A stretch of 57,918 bases of DNA from Bacteroidales bacterium (GCA_017560825.1 JAFZED010000039.1:1-57918), one strand, 5' to 3'. Positions 32,923 through 43,852 are shown, counted from the first letter of the stretch. The notes: generated from the letters alone by a model not told the origin. Numbers and translations: made by a program.

Positions 32923-33657
32923 ATGACGGATTACGTAGCTATGTCGGGATTTAAGAGCATAATGTTGCCTGATGACGGGGAAAGAGACCTGATCTTTTTT
33001 CTCGCAATGGAGGAATATGTGGCTCAGAATGTTCCCGGCGACTCCTTCTTTATCTGGCGTGTCAAACCTACGGTCATAATCGGCCGCAATCAGGATCTTG
33101 AGGCAGAAGTGAATCTTGACTACTGCAAGGAACACGGAGTGAAGATTGTCCGTCGCAAGAGCGGGGGAGGGTGCGTGTACTCGGACAAGGGTAATGTAAT
33201 GGTGTCTTATGTCTCTGCAAAAGGGGACACTGCCTCTGTTTTCGAGAGGTATCTTTCTGCTATGACGCAGTGTCTTCGTTCGCTCGGACTGGATGCCGAA
33301 AAGTCAGGACGCAATGACATCCTTGTACAGGGCAGGAAGGTAAGCGGGAATGCCCTGCATCAGCTTCCGGACAGGACCATAGTCCACGGCACCCTGCTTT
33401 ACGACACCGACCTGGATGCCCTGGAGCAAGCTATAAGGCCTCCGGTCGAGAAACTGGCAAGACACAAGGTCCAGTCTGTCCGCCAGAGGGTGAGGAACCT
33501 TGCGGAATGTCTTGACCCTTCTCAGATCCCGTCTGCCGAGGCTCTGGTGGCCTACATCCTGGATTACTTCTGCGAAGAAGCAGTGACACTTACATCGAAT
33601 GACACAAAACTTATAGACCAATATGGAAGAGAATCTTTTGAAGACCTGTCTGTATGA
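32923..33657 (+). CDS. lplA: Lipoate-protein ligase (LplA type)
   Basis: This enzyme attaches lipoate to the GcvH lysine. The 244-residue catalytic domain shows RRKSGGGCVYSDKGNVMVSYV (lipoyl-AMP loop) and the catalytic Lys in GRKVSGNALHQ. The C-terminal accessory domain of E. coli LplA is absent. The start is ATG 32923, with ATG 32941 as an alternative. It overlaps gcvT by 35 bp, an unusually long overlap, which ties the two translationally and suggests the ligase is dedicated to the glycine cleavage system. Confidence 0.9.
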   Translation: MTDYVAMSGFKSIMLPDDGERDLIFFLAMEEYVAQNVPGDSFFIWRVKPTVIIGRNQDLEAEVNLDYCKEHGVKIVRRKSGGGCVYSDKGNVMVSYVSAKGDTASVFERYLSAMTQCLRSLGLDAEKSGRNDILVQGRKVSGNALHQLPDRTIVHGTLLYDTDLDALEQAIRPPVEKLARHKVQSVRQRVRNLAECLDPSQIPSAEALVAYILDYFCEEAVTLTSNDTKLIDQYGRESFEDLSV

Positions 33658-34726
33658 CAAGCACGTTGCCCTTGGCGCGTTGATGAGCCCGTTCGGCGGC
33701 TTTATTATGCCGATCCAGTACACAAACATCACAGATGAGCACAATGCTGTCCGCAAGGCTGCAGGTATGTTCGATGTGTCGCATATGGGTGAGATCTTTG
33801 TCAGCGGTCCGGATGCTGAAAAGTTCGTGAACCACATCTTTTCTAACAACATTTCAGGCATTCCTGAGGGAAAGATCCTCTATGGAATGATGCTTTATCC
33901 AAACGGCACAGTAGTGGATGACCTTCTTGTCTATAAGGAATTCCAGTCTGACCATTTCCTTCTTGTAGTGAATGCCTCTAACATCGCTAAGGATTATGAA
34001 TGGATCTGCGCTCAGAAGGAAGGCTACGATGTGGAGGTGGTGAACGCTTCTGACTCGTGGGGTGAGATCGCTCTCCAGGGCCCTCTGGCTGAGAAGTTTG
34101 CAGTGGAGACTCTTGGTCTTGAGCCTGCTGCTGCCCTTGGATTCTATACCTATTATGAGGCAGAGTGGAAGGGAGAGAGAATGGTGGTAAGCCGTACCGG
34201 CTACACCGGCGAAGACGGTTTTGAAATATATTGCAGCCATGCTGCAGTCAATGAAATATGGGACATCCTGCTTGCAGCAGGTGTAGTTCCTTGCGGCCTC
34301 GGCTGCCGCGACACGCTCCGCTTCGAGGCGGGCCTTCCGCTTTACGGCCACGAACTCAGCGATGAGATCACTCCTCTTGAGGCCGGATTGGGAATGTTCG
34401 TGAAGGTGAAGGATAAGGAGGAATTCATCGGCCGAGATGCGATCGCAGCCCAGAAGGAGGCCGGCCTTTCCCGCAAGATCGTGGGTATAGAACTGCAGGA
34501 TAAGGCTATTCCGCGTGCGGGCTATCCTGTGGAGATCGAAGGTCAGCAGGTCGGTGTGGTTACAACAGGCTACCGCAGCATTTCGACAGACAGAAGCGTG
34601 TGTGTGGCTATGGTTGACAAGGCTTACACAGAGCTTGGAACCCAGGTCGAAATCCGCATCCGCAAGAAGGTCTTCCCGGGCATTGTCTGCAAGAAACGTT
34701 TTTATGAAACCAATTATAAGAAATAA
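33623..34726 (+). CDS. gcvT: Glycine cleavage T protein (aminomethyltransferase)
   Basis: The T protein transfers the methylene group from aminomethyl-lipoyl-H protein to tetrahydrofolate and releases ammonia. The 367-residue sequence has the family features MFDVSHMGEI, the central SRTGYTGEDGFEIY and GLGCRDTLRFEAGLPLYGHE. It overlaps lplA by 35 bp and is followed by gcvH after 19 bp. Full length, cytoplasmic. Confidence 0.95.
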   Translation: MEENLLKTCLYDKHVALGALMSPFGGFIMPIQYTNITDEHNAVRKAAGMFDVSHMGEIFVSGPDAEKFVNHIFSNNISGIPEGKILYGMMLYPNGTVVDDLLVYKEFQSDHFLLVVNASNIAKDYEWICAQKEGYDVEVVNASDSWGEIALQGPLAEKFAVETLGLEPAAALGFYTYYEAEWKGERMVVSRTGYTGEDGFEIYCSHAAVNEIWDILLAAGVVPCGLGCRDTLRFEAGLPLYGHELSDEITPLEAGLGMFVKVKDKEEFIGRDAIAAQKEAGLSRKIVGIELQDKAIPRAGYPVEIEGQQVGVVTTGYRSISTDRSVCVAMVDKAYTELGTQVEIRIRKKVFPGIVCKKRFYETNYKK

Positions 34727-34745
34727 CACTAAAATACACTGAATT

Positions 34746-35129
34746 ATGGCAAAGACAGTTGAAGGACTCTATTACAGCGAGTCACACGAATGGGTAAAGG
34801 TTGAAGGTGACGTTGCAGTCATCGGTATCACAGATTATGCACAGCATTCTATGGGTGACCTCTCGTATGTTGATATGCCTGAGGTTGATGATGAGCTTGC
34901 GGCAGGCGACGAGTTCGGCGCAGTCGAGAGCGTGAAGGCAGCCAGCGATCTTTACAGCCCGGTGTCGGGTACTGTCATCGAGGTGAACGAAGAGCTTGAG
35001 GATGCTCCTGAGCTTCTCAACGAGGATGCATTCGCAAACTGGATCATCAAGGTGAAGATGACTGACCAGTCGGAACTTGAGGGCCTTATGGATGCAGCTG
35101 CATACGAGGCAATGTGTGCCGAGGCATAA
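34746..35129 (+). CDS. gcvH: Glycine cleavage H protein
   Basis: A 127-residue lipoyl carrier that shuttles the aminomethyl group between P, T and L proteins. The lipoyl-attachment lysine is K64 in ESVKAASDLYSPVSG, the same position as in E. coli GcvH. HEWVKVEG near the N-terminus and the C-terminal NWIIKVKM are typical. It lies 12 bp before gcvPA. Confidence 0.97.
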   Translation: MAKTVEGLYYSESHEWVKVEGDVAVIGITDYAQHSMGDLSYVDMPEVDDELAAGDEFGAVESVKAASDLYSPVSGTVIEVNEELEDAPELLNEDAFANWIIKVKMTDQSELEGLMDAAAYEAMCAEA

Positions 35130-35141
35130 ATATCTCAGGTT

Positions 35142-36479
35142 ATGGCATTCTCATATTTCCCTCATACGGAAGATGACGTGAGACAGATGCTTGAGCGTAT
35201 CGGAGTGGAGTCGCTTGACGACCTCTACTCCGATGTCCCTCAGGATGTCATCTACCGCCGGGAGTACAACCTCCCGGACGCCCTGTCCGAGCTTGAGGTG
35301 CGTCAGTATTTTGATGACCTTGCTTCTCAGAACCATAAGATGATGTGTCTGTGCGGCCTTGGCGCATATGACCACTATTCGCCTGCTGTCATTCCTCACA
35401 TCATTTCGCGTTCAGAATTTCTTACAGCTTACACTCCATACCAGCCGGAGGTGTCCCAGGGCACGCTCCGCTATATTTTTGAATATCAGTCGATGATTAC
35501 CGAACTCACCGGTATGGATGTGACCAACGCTTCTATGTACGACGGTGCGACCGCTGCTGCAGAGGCCGTGATGATGGCTATGGCTTCTACCAAGAAGAAG
35601 AGCCGCGTCCTTGTGTCGGAAGGACTTCTTCCGCAGGTTGTCGACGTTGTGAAGACATATGCAGGATTCAACGGCGTCGGAGTCACTATGATTCCTTGCA
35701 AGGATGGTGTGACCTCATTCACAGCAGTTCAGGAAGAACTTGCGGCAGGCGATGTGGCAGGAGTGATTGTTCCAGGCATAAACCGTTATGGAATCATAGA
35801 AGACCTTACAGGATATGCGGATGCGGTGCACGCTCAGAAGGGACTTCTTATTGTCTACTCTGATCCTTCTGCACTTGCAGTGATCAGGACACCTGGCCAG
35901 TGGGGAGCGGATGTTGTGTGCGGAGACGCCCAGAGTCTTGGAATCCCTCTCTGCTATGGCGGCCCGTACATCGGTTTCCTCGCTTGTACAAAAGACCACG
36001 TCCGCAAACTCCCGGGACGCATCGTGGGAGCGACTAAGGATGTGGATGGCAAGTGTGCGTATGTACTTACTCTCCAGGCACGCGAACAGCACATCCGTCG
36101 CGAGAAGGCTACCAGCAACATATGTTCGAATCAGTCGCTTATGGCTTTGTATGTGACTGTGTATATGTCACTTATGGGTCCGGAAGGCCTTCGAAAGGTA
36201 AATGAGGCTTCTTATGGTGGAGCCCATTATCTCCACGATGAGCTTCTCAAGACAGGACTTTTCTCGGAAGCTTTCGAAAAGCCGTTCCTGAAGGAGTTTA
36301 CACTTCGTGCGGAAGTACCTGCAGCCCGGATTCAGGATGCTCTTGCAAGATTCGGTGTCCTTGGAGCTGTGGAGGTGGAGCCTGGTCTTGTCAATTTCTG
36401 TGTAACTGAAAAGATCTCAAAGGAGGACATTGACGCAGTTGTGGCCCTTCTCAAGAGTTCATTCAATAGGGGAGAATAG
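35142..36479 (+). CDS. gcvPA: Glycine decarboxylase P protein, subunit 1
   Basis: A 445-residue protein corresponding to the N-terminal half of one-chain GcvP. Family segments are [51 protein letters not shown] and [14 protein letters not shown]. With GcvPB it forms the PLP-dependent glycine decarboxylase, as in Firmicutes, Thermotoga and some Bacteroidota. Its stop is two bases before gcvPB. Confidence 0.95.
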   Translation: MAFSYFPHTEDDVRQMLERIGVESLDDLYSDVPQDVIYRREYNLPDALSELEVRQYFDDLASQNHKMMCLCGLGAYDHYSPAVIPHIISRSEFLTAYTPYQPEVSQGTLRYIFEYQSMITELTGMDVTNASMYDGATAAAEAVMMAMASTKKKSRVLVSEGLLPQVVDVVKTYAGFNGVGVTMIPCKDGVTSFTAVQEELAAGDVAGVIVPGINRYGIIEDLTGYADAVHAQKGLLIVYSDPSALAVIRTPGQWGADVVCGDAQSLGIPLCYGGPYIGFLACTKDHVRKLPGRIVGATKDVDGKCAYVLTLQAREQHIRREKATSNICSNQSLMALYVTVYMSLMGPEGLRKVNEASYGGAHYLHDELLKTGLFSEAFEKPFLKEFTLRAEVPAARIQDALARFGVLGAVEVEPGLVNFCVTEKISKEDIDAVVALLKSSFNRGE

Positions 36480-36481
36480 CT

Positions 36482-37939
36482 ATGAAATATTACGACAAAC
36501 TCATATTCGACCTTTCGAAGGAAGGAAGACAGGGCTTTTCTCTTCCTGTACGCAACTGGTCTGCAGGTCTTGATGAGATACCGGCTGTACTTCGCCGTGA
36601 AGATGCTCCGGCTCTTCCTCAGGTAAGTGAGCTGGACGTTGTCCGTCACTATACCAACCTGTCGCAGATGAACTTCGGTGTGGATTCGGGATTCTATCCT
36701 CTCGGAAGCTGCACGATGAAGTACAATCCTAAGATCAATGAGGAGATTGCTTCTCATCCTGGTTTTGCCTGTCTGCACCCTCTTCAGCCTGCCGTAACTG
36801 TTCAGGGAGCCCTGAAGGTGTATTCAGAACTTGCACGTTCGCTCAGCGAGATTACAGGAATGGCAGAGTTCACTTTGAATCCTTTTGCTGGAGCCCACGG
36901 TGAACTGACCGGACTTATGATCATCAGACAGTATCATATTTCCCGCGGCGACCTCAAACGTACCAGAATCATCGTTCCTGACAGTGCCCACGGCACAAAT
37001 CCGGCTTCGGCTGCGGTCTGTGGCCTTGAAATCGTGCAGGTAAAGTCAAAAGAAAACGGCCTTGTGGATGTGGAGGATCTGAAACCTCTGCTCGATGACA
37101 CAATCGCCGGAATTATGATGACCAATCCTAACACACTGGGTCTTTTTGAAAAAGATATAAAGGAGATTGCCGCCCTTGTGCATCAGTGCGGAGGCCTTCT
37201 CTACTATGATGGAGCGAATATGAATCCTCTCATCGGTAAGGTGCGCCCTGGTGATATGGGCTTCGATGTTCTCCACCTGAACCTGCATAAGTCCTTCTCG
37301 ACGCCTCACGGCGGTGGCGGACCTGGCTCCGGTCCTGTCGGAGTGGCACCTCACCTTGTCAAGCACCTTCCGTATCCAAGGGTGGTCGAGCTTGAAGACG
37401 GAACTTTGGATGTGGTGAATGAGAAAGGAGAATCGTGCGGACGCATATCGGGATTTATGGGCAACTTCGGTGTCATTCTGAGGGCATACACCTACATCCT
37501 TATGCTCGGTAAGCAGAATGTCAGGATGGTAGGTCCTCTCGCTGTTCTTGGTGCAAACTACATCAAGGAATCGCTCAAGGACTGCTTCAAGCTTCCTATA
37601 GATTCTGTCTGCAAGCACGAGTTCGTCTTTGACGGTCTTGCCGACCAGTCTACAGGCGTTACTACACTGGATGTTGCCAAGAGACTTCTCGACTACGGCT
37701 TCCACGCACCTACAATCTACTTCCCGCTCCTTTTCCATCAGGCTATTATGATAGAGCCTACAGAGACGGAGTCGAAGGAGACCCTGGATGGCTTCATCGA
37801 GATAATGAAGCATATAGCCAAGGAAGCGGCTGAGGATCCTGAGTCAATGAAGACAGCTCCTCACACAACACCGGTGCGCCGCCTGGATGAAACGACAGCT
37901 GCCCGCCAGCCTATTTTGAAATATAAGGACATAATATGA
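36482..37939 (+). CDS. gcvPB: Glycine decarboxylase P protein, subunit 2
   Basis: A 485-residue subunit carrying the PLP lysine in [31 protein letters not shown] and [11 protein letters not shown] are the other family hallmarks. It decarboxylates glycine and loads the aminomethyl group on lipoyl-GcvH together with GcvPA. It overlaps lpdA by four bases (ATGA), so L protein synthesis is coupled. Confidence 0.96.
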   Translation: MKYYDKLIFDLSKEGRQGFSLPVRNWSAGLDEIPAVLRREDAPALPQVSELDVVRHYTNLSQMNFGVDSGFYPLGSCTMKYNPKINEEIASHPGFACLHPLQPAVTVQGALKVYSELARSLSEITGMAEFTLNPFAGAHGELTGLMIIRQYHISRGDLKRTRIIVPDSAHGTNPASAAVCGLEIVQVKSKENGLVDVEDLKPLLDDTIAGIMMTNPNTLGLFEKDIKEIAALVHQCGGLLYYDGANMNPLIGKVRPGDMGFDVLHLNLHKSFSTPHGGGGPGSGPVGVAPHLVKHLPYPRVVELEDGTLDVVNEKGESCGRISGFMGNFGVILRAYTYILMLGKQNVRMVGPLAVLGANYIKESLKDCFKLPIDSVCKHEFVFDGLADQSTGVTTLDVAKRLLDYGFHAPTIYFPLLFHQAIMIEPTETESKETLDGFIEIMKHIAKEAAEDPESMKTAPHTTPVRRLDETTAARQPILKYKDII

Positions 37940-39276
37940 AACTTTTGATTATAGGAGCCGGTCCCGGCGGATATGAGACTGCACTTGCTGCTGCAAAGAG
38001 GGGAGTGGAGGTCGTGTTAGTCGAGGCCGGCCCTGTAGGCGGCACCTGCCTGAATGAAGGTTGCATCCCTACAAAGTCTTTCTGCAAGAATGCCCAGCTG
38101 CTCGAACAACTCCGCGAAGCTGAAGCCTTTGGTGTGTCTGATCTTGCATATAATTTTGATTTCAAAGCTGTTACGGCTCGTAAAAACGCCGTTGTCGAGC
38201 AGCTTAGAGGTGGAGTCGAGAGTCTGCTTTCTCATAAGCTGATAACCCTTGTCAGAGGCAAGGCCTCATTCAAGGATCCTCACACTGTAACCGTTGGCGA
38301 TGAAGAGTACTCTGCAGATTACATAATCATAGCGACAGGCTCGGTCTCAGCCTCGCTTCCTGTGCCGGGAGCAGATCTTGAAGGAATCCTTACCTCTAAG
38401 GAAATTCTTGATATAGAGGAACTTCCAAAGAAGTTATGCGTGATAGGAGGCGGAGTCATAGGACTCGAATTCGCCTCTATATTCAACAGCTTCTCCTGTG
38501 AAGTGACCGTCCTTGAGTACTGCAAGGAGATCCTTCCGCGCTTCGACACTGACCTTGCCAAAAGGCTCAAACAGTGCCTTGGCAAGAAGGGAATCGATAT
38601 CAACACCCAGTCACAAGTGCTCTCCATTTCAAAGGAAGAAGAGCAGTACAAGGTGACTTTCCTGCGTAAAGGCAAGGAGGAATCAGTTGTGGCTGACAAG
38701 GTGCTGATGGCAGTAGGACGTAAGGCAAATGTGGATTCTCTGAATCTTTCAGAAGCAGGAGTCGAATTCGGCCCGAGAGGCATTGTCGTCAATGAGGTTA
38801 TGCAGACAAGCCAGCCGCACATCTACGCTGTAGGCGACATCAATGGAAAGATGATGCTTGCCCACGCGGCCATATTCCAGGGACTTGTGGCCTTGGATCA
38901 TATGATGGGAGTAGATAATGATATAGACCTGTCGGTAATGCCGGCTGCCGTTTTCACTTCGCCGGAGGCGGCATCTGTCGGAAAGACAGAGGATGAGTGC
39001 AAGGAGGCAGGAATAAAAGTGAAATGCCTGAAGTCATTCTTCAGAGCCAACGGAAAGGCTGTTACAATGGGGGAGACAGAAGGATTCTGCAAGGTCATTG
39101 TGGAAGAGGAAACCGGACTTCTGCTCGGTTGTCACCTTTTCGGACCGCATTCGTCTGACATAGTGCAGGAAGTCTGCGCTCTGATCAGCAGAAAATCCAC
39201 TTTGAAGCAGCTTCAGGACATAATCCACACCCATCCGACCCTGACTGAAGTGATTCAGTCTGCTGCGCATCAATAA
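37936..39276 (+). CDS. lpdA: Dihydrolipoyl dehydrogenase (L protein)
   Basis: This FAD enzyme reoxidises dihydrolipoyl-GcvH with NAD+. The 446-residue sequence has the FAD-binding [12 protein letters not shown], the redox disulfide in [15 protein letters not shown], the NAD-binding [12 protein letters not shown] and the active-site His-Glu of the dimer interface in HTHPTLTE. As the last gene of the glycine cleavage operon it is probably dedicated to that system. No clear terminator follows; the next promoter is 25 bp downstream. Confidence 0.95.
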   Translation: MKLLIIGAGPGGYETALAAAKRGVEVVLVEAGPVGGTCLNEGCIPTKSFCKNAQLLEQLREAEAFGVSDLAYNFDFKAVTARKNAVVEQLRGGVESLLSHKLITLVRGKASFKDPHTVTVGDEEYSADYIIIATGSVSASLPVPGADLEGILTSKEILDIEELPKKLCVIGGGVIGLEFASIFNSFSCEVTVLEYCKEILPRFDTDLAKRLKQCLGKKGIDINTQSQVLSISKEEEQYKVTFLRKGKEESVVADKVLMAVGRKANVDSLNLSEAGVEFGPRGIVVNEVMQTSQPHIYAVGDINGKMMLAHAAIFQGLVALDHMMGVDNDIDLSVMPAAVFTSPEAASVGKTEDECKEAGIKVKCLKSFFRANGKAVTMGETEGFCKVIVEEETGLLLGCHLFGPHSSDIVQEVCALISRKSTLKQLQDIIHTHPTLTEVIQSAAHQ

Positions 39277-39301
39277 TTATGTATTGCCTCAATAATATTG
39301 C

Positions 39302-39309
39302 TATCTTTG
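39302..39309 (+). promoter_or_regulatory. Lipoprotein-carrier operon -7 box
   Basis: TATCTTTG ends 19 bases before ATG 39329. No good -33 element at the usual distance. Confidence 0.6.
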
Positions 39310-39328
39310 CAAGCTAAATTTCGAACTT

Positions 39329-42300
39329 ATGAAGAGACTTCACTTTTTCTGCATCTTTGCATTGCTTTTGTCGGTTGTGTCCTGCAACAGGCCGGATGAA
39401 CTTGCTCCGGATGTTCCTGGTGTGTTCAATGTGAACTTCCGCGACGCTGATGCCCAGCATCAGGCAGTTCAGGAAGCGCCTGCTGTGGACAGACTCCTTA
39501 TAGATGTTTACGAATCAGAATCGACCTCGCCTGTTACCTATTCCTATAATGTGAAAGACGGTGTTGTCGAGAGAGGAATCGACATACCGTTCAAGGAAGG
39601 CGGTTCGTATGAACTTTATTTCTGGGCTCAGAAAGGGTCCGGTTCTGTCTATTCAGTGAAGCCTGGAAGCATAAGGGATGGAGCGACAATCAAGTATCCG
39701 GCAAACTTCAAGTCAGATGATCTTGCTTCGTTTGACTCTTATAGTGCGTCTGCAAAATTCATCTATCCCGACGGACTTCCGTCAGAGATTCAGATGAGCC
39801 GTAATGTAGCTAAACTGGATTTTGTCTTCTACAAGGATAAACTTGCTGAGAATAAAGTATCCAAGATTGAGGTGAGTATAGAAGGTCTACCTGACGCGAT
39901 TGTCTTTACCGGCGACGAATCTGGAGCAGAGGGTAAGGCTTCCTACAGATTTGAGAACCTGACAGACCTTAAGGACTATAATCTTGATTCAAGGATTTCG
40001 TGCCTTGGAACCGGTTACCTCCCTGTAAATGGCTCCTCACAGGTAAGGATTGCTATGACAATGTCTGATTCATCAGGCAACAAGATCGGCAGCACTGTAG
40101 AAGACGAACTCGGTCTCAAAGCCGGAATGTCCACTGCACTTATCTTCAATGGTGACAGACTTGTCTGGAAAGGAATCCAGGACAACTCAGTTCCTTCAAC
40201 TCCTGCCAAGGATGGATGGATCCACATCTCGTCTGTCGGCGAGTTTGCAGCCCTTTTGGCAGGCGGAGGACAGAAGGGAGCGAAATATCATATATGTAAT
40301 GATATGGATATGAGCTTGTTACCTCTTTCTATAACAAAGGACTTCAGAAGCGATGCAATGTTTGAGGATATATGTATCGACGGTGGCATCTATGCCGCAG
40401 AGAGTGTTCCAAACGACTACAAGGTCAATCCTCAGGGCACCGTAAGGATCTTCAATCTGGAACTTCCTTCTGCTTCAGGTATCTTTGCCAATGTGAGAAA
40501 TTTTGAAGCTACAAACCTCGTCATAGAGGATGTGATCGTAGGTAAGGAATCGGAAAACCAGGAAGGAACTGGCGTGCTCATCGGAAAATCCTATGGCAAG
40601 GTAACCCTTAAGAATGTGAAAGTGAAGGATTCTGAGGCAATAGCTCCGAGAAGGATCGGTGGTGCCATAGGTGCCGTGTATGGAGGTGAAGTGATGCTCA
40701 ATGACTGTGATCTGACTTCTGTAAAGGTGTCTACTTCATATAAGAAGGGAGCTTCCGGACAGGCTGGCGGACTTATCGGTTACATCGGAAGAAAATCAGA
40801 GAAGGAACGTTCAGAGAAGCTGGATGTCACTATCTTCAAGTGCGAGCTTCAGGGATGCAAGGTGACTGCGTATATGCAGTCGGAAGAACTACATTCGGGA
40901 CGCCTTGTGGGAACTCTTAGTGGTTATGACAATGGTGAAAAACTTTCTATAATCCTCAGTACAGCTGATGCCAAGACTACTCTTTCGCACAAGGGAGAGG
41001 GTAGAGATGAGACAGCCCGCAAAGGAACCGGACGTTATACCAATGCTCACAAGAGTGCTTTCTGTGCTGATCTTCCTGCTGAGTATGAGGATCTTATCGG
41101 AGGACAGGTCTATCACCGAGGCTTGGTGCGTTTCGGAAACTATCAGGTCGAGACACAGCTTAAGGAGTTTATCCCAAGATGGGATGGAATAACTTCAGTA
41201 ACACCTCTCAAGGCTGATCCTAAGTATGACGGTGATGTGAAGTCAGGTAGTTCCAATTATGTGGTATACACCCCGGCTGACCTTGTCGGAGTACGAGCAG
41301 CTACAGATGCCCCAGATGCAATCTATCTTGCACGCAGTGTTGATATGAACGGCCAGGGTGCAGACGGACAGTACAATGTTCCTGAAAATTTCGCTGATTC
41401 TTTTTATGAAAGTGAGGATGACAATCTTTTCACCCCGTTCAAGAGAGTCAGCCTCCTGGAAGGAAATGGCAACACCATATATAATATGGGTATATGCCAG
41501 TTTAATTCTAAATCTACTTCATTTATCCTTAGTGCTACGGAAAGTACTACACACAGAAACATAAACTTCCGAAATTGCTGCGTTATCGGCACCCACACCG
41601 AAGTGGAGACAAATTCAACAGCACAGGCAGCCATAGTGTGTTCAAATGCAGGAGGAAAGAGCTATAAGATGGAGAAGGTAAATGCATATGATTGCAAGGT
41701 CTTCGGAGTGCAGAAGATAGGTACGCTTATAGCTAATCTCTCAGCAGATGAGTCCACTATATCTGACTGCAACGTAGAGAGATCCTACATTGAGAACTAT
41801 GAAGTGCTTATAGATGAGCTCTTTACTGGCTCGTTTGACTACCAGGGCTATGCTGTTATCGCCACCCAGTCCTTCTATCCTCACGGAGAGGTCGGAGGTA
41901 TGATTGGCTTTGTGAGCAGCAACACCGAGATAAAGAACTGCAATGTCAGGGAGACTGAAGTCAACTGCTATGGTCTGGATGACATAGGAGCTGACATCAT
42001 ACCTGTGCAGGCAGCAACCATACTCAATGTTCTGGGTTATTATCACGTGCCGGGAAGACACGTATCGACATTCATTGGAGACATAAGGACAATTGATGGT
42101 GAGACTATCAAGATAAACAACTGTAGGGTCGATTCAAAGACAAAGTGTACAAGACGTTGGGATAAATACTGTTGGAAGACTGTCGGCAACGTGCATAAGA
42201 CCTATCCGTATATAGGTTCCTGCTACTATGTGGCCTTTATGGACACCATCGGTAATGTCTTTGTGGATGGTAATCGAATCAACCTTCACGACTGCCGCAG

Positions 42301-42334
42301 AACATCTGCCTGCTATGAACATAATAGTCATTAA
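39329..42334 (+). CDS. Large fimbrillin-like and beta-helix surface lipoprotein
   Basis: A 1001-residue lipoprotein: the signal peptide ends in the lipobox VVSC with Cys19. Residues about 30-280 resemble the N-terminal beta domain of Bacteroidales fimbrillin/Mfa-like proteins (an early IDVYES strand, MSRNVAKLDFVFY and TGYLPVNGSSQVRIAMTM). The rest is rich in short repeats of the beta-helix/GLUG kind (GTGVLIGKSYGKVTLKNVKV, GGAIGAVYGGEVMLNDC, EVGGMIGFVSSNTEIKNC). It is probably outer-membrane anchored and surface exposed, with adhesive or glycan-binding function. It is co-transcribed with the downstream carrier (3-bp gap). The ligand is unknown. Confidence 0.75.
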   Translation: MKRLHFFCIFALLLSVVSCNRPDELAPDVPGVFNVNFRDADAQHQAVQEAPAVDRLLIDVYESESTSPVTYSYNVKDGVVERGIDIPFKEGGSYELYFWAQKGSGSVYSVKPGSIRDGATIKYPANFKSDDLASFDSYSASAKFIYPDGLPSEIQMSRNVAKLDFVFYKDKLAENKVSKIEVSIEGLPDAIVFTGDESGAEGKASYRFENLTDLKDYNLDSRISCLGTGYLPVNGSSQVRIAMTMSDSSGNKIGSTVEDELGLKAGMSTALIFNGDRLVWKGIQDNSVPSTPAKDGWIHISSVGEFAALLAGGGQKGAKYHICNDMDMSLLPLSITKDFRSDAMFEDICIDGGIYAAESVPNDYKVNPQGTVRIFNLELPSASGIFANVRNFEATNLVIEDVIVGKESENQEGTGVLIGKSYGKVTLKNVKVKDSEAIAPRRIGGAIGAVYGGEVMLNDCDLTSVKVSTSYKKGASGQAGGLIGYIGRKSEKERSEKLDVTIFKCELQGCKVTAYMQSEELHSGRLVGTLSGYDNGEKLSIILSTADAKTTLSHKGEGRDETARKGTGRYTNAHKSAFCADLPAEYEDLIGGQVYHRGLVRFGNYQVETQLKEFIPRWDGITSVTPLKADPKYDGDVKSGSSNYVVYTPADLVGVRAATDAPDAIYLARSVDMNGQGADGQYNVPENFADSFYESEDDNLFTPFKRVSLLEGNGNTIYNMGICQFNSKSTSFILSATESTTHRNINFRNCCVIGTHTEVETNSTAQAAIVCSNAGGKSYKMEKVNAYDCKVFGVQKIGTLIANLSADESTISDCNVERSYIENYEVLIDELFTGSFDYQGYAVIATQSFYPHGEVGGMIGFVSSNTEIKNCNVRETEVNCYGLDDIGADIIPVQAATILNVLGYYHVPGRHVSTFIGDIRTIDGETIKINNCRVDSKTKCTRRWDKYCWKTVGNVHKTYPYIGSCYYVAFMDTIGNVFVDGNRINLHDCRRTSACYEHNSH

Positions 42335-42337
42335 TCT

Positions 42338-43834
42338 ATGAAACTCAAAGTTCCTAATACCTATGTGATCATATTCTTTGTTCTTATTCTGTGTGCCGTT
42401 GCGACTTGGCTTGTGCCGGGCGGAAAGCCGCAGACCTGGCAGGTTTTCTCTGCTTTGTACGAAGGATTCAGCCAGCAGGCAGGCATCATTGCCTTTGTGC
42501 TTGTCGTAGGTGGAGCTTTCTGGGTTGTGAACAGTACAAAAGCTGTAGATGAGGGCATCCTGAAGTTCATACGCAAGGCTCGCGAACTTGAACGTTTCTC
42601 GCTTGTGCGCAAGGCTGGCGTAGGTAACATCGTCATTATAGCCGTGATGCTTCTTTTCGGCCTTTTTGGTGCCGTTTTTGGGATGAGCGAGGAAACCATT
42701 GCCTTTGTGGCAGTGGTTATACCTTTGGCAAAGTCTCTCGGTTATGATGAATTTGTGGGAGTCTTTATGGTCTATCTTGCAGCCCACGTAGGCTTTGCAG
42801 GTGCAATGCTGAATCCTTTCACCATAGGCATAGCTCAGGAAATGGCCGCACTTCCTCTATTCTCCGGCATAGAGTATCGTATTGTCTGCTGGGTTGTCCT
42901 TATGCTGGCGGCTATCATCTTTGTGCTCTGGTATGCTTCAAGAGTAAAGAAGTCCAATCTTCTGGATCAGCCTGCTTCAGAAGTGGAAATTGCCGCTGAA
43001 GAATCAAAGAAGGCAGGCCTTAGGTCGTGGATATGCTTTGCTCTTATCACAATCTCTCTTGTTCTGTTCTCAGTTTATTATGGAGCTGACTGTGTCATCA
43101 ATGTAGGACAGAATTCCTTTGCAACTCCTTGGTTATTATGGGTTTTAACTGCATTGTATGTTTTCTTTTCTATTGCGTCGCTGCTTAAATCCTCCAAGTT
43201 TTTCATCCTGAATCTCCTGCTTTTTACCATTGTCTTTATGGTTGCGGGTGTGATGGGCTACGGATGGTATCTTTCGGAGATCTGCGCCCTCTTTATGGCA
43301 CTTGCAGTAGCTGCTGGACTTGCTGCAGACTATTCTGCAGACGAAATTGCAAAGAATTTCATAGAAGGAGCAAAGGATATATTCTCAGCTGCGCTGGTAA
43401 TCGGCTTCGCCGCAGGCATCATCGTGATACTTCGCGAAGGCGAAGTCATCGACACGATGCTCGCCGCAATGGCCGCTTCGCTTGACGGCTCCGGCAGGGT
43501 AGGGGCTTTAGGCGGAATGTATGGCATTCAGACATTTATAAACCTGTTCATACCTTCTGCATCAGCCAAAGCCGCTGTTACAATGCCTATAATGGCTCCT
43601 TTTGCTGATATGATCGGGGTTTCCCGCCAGGCTACAGTGCTGGCATTCCAGTTTGGAGACGGATTCACCAATATGATAACTCCGTGCTCCGGTGTGCTAA
43701 TGGCTGTCCTGTCAGTGGCAAAGATTCCTTACGAGAAATGGGTAAAGCACATCTGGAAATTCATCCTCTTCCTGATTATACTCGGCTTCATCCTTCTCCT
43801 TCCGACAATCTATCTTACCCTGTCAGGTTTCTAG
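42338..43834 (+). CDS. YfcC/DcuC-family membrane carrier
   Basis: A 498-residue inner-membrane protein with about 12 helices. VPGGKPQTWQVFSAL near the start, GLFGAVFGMSEETIAFV, the central hydrophilic loop and the C-terminal INLFIPSASAKAAVTMPIM and GDGFTNMITPCSGVLMAVL match the YfcC branch of the C4-dicarboxylate/basic amino acid carrier family. Likely substrates are amino acids, peptides or C4-dicarboxylates. The pairing with a surface lipoprotein (3-bp gap) is unusual. It ends in a clear terminator. Confidence 0.85.
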   Translation: MKLKVPNTYVIIFFVLILCAVATWLVPGGKPQTWQVFSALYEGFSQQAGIIAFVLVVGGAFWVVNSTKAVDEGILKFIRKARELERFSLVRKAGVGNIVIIAVMLLFGLFGAVFGMSEETIAFVAVVIPLAKSLGYDEFVGVFMVYLAAHVGFAGAMLNPFTIGIAQEMAALPLFSGIEYRIVCWVVLMLAAIIFVLWYASRVKKSNLLDQPASEVEIAAEESKKAGLRSWICFALITISLVLFSVYYGADCVINVGQNSFATPWLLWVLTALYVFFSIASLLKSSKFFILNLLLFTIVFMVAGVMGYGWYLSEICALFMALAVAAGLAADYSADEIAKNFIEGAKDIFSAALVIGFAAGIIVILREGEVIDTMLAAMAASLDGSGRVGALGGMYGIQTFINLFIPSASAKAAVTMPIMAPFADMIGVSRQATVLAFQFGDGFTNMITPCSGVLMAVLSVAKIPYEKWVKHIWKFILFLIILGFILLLPTIYLTLSGF

Positions 43835-43852
43835 GACGTGAGGATCCAATAC

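Noticed and set aside
32923-33622. Glycine riboswitch ahead of the glycine cleavage operon
   Set aside because: The -7 box ends eight bases before the lplA start codon, leaving no room for an aptamer.
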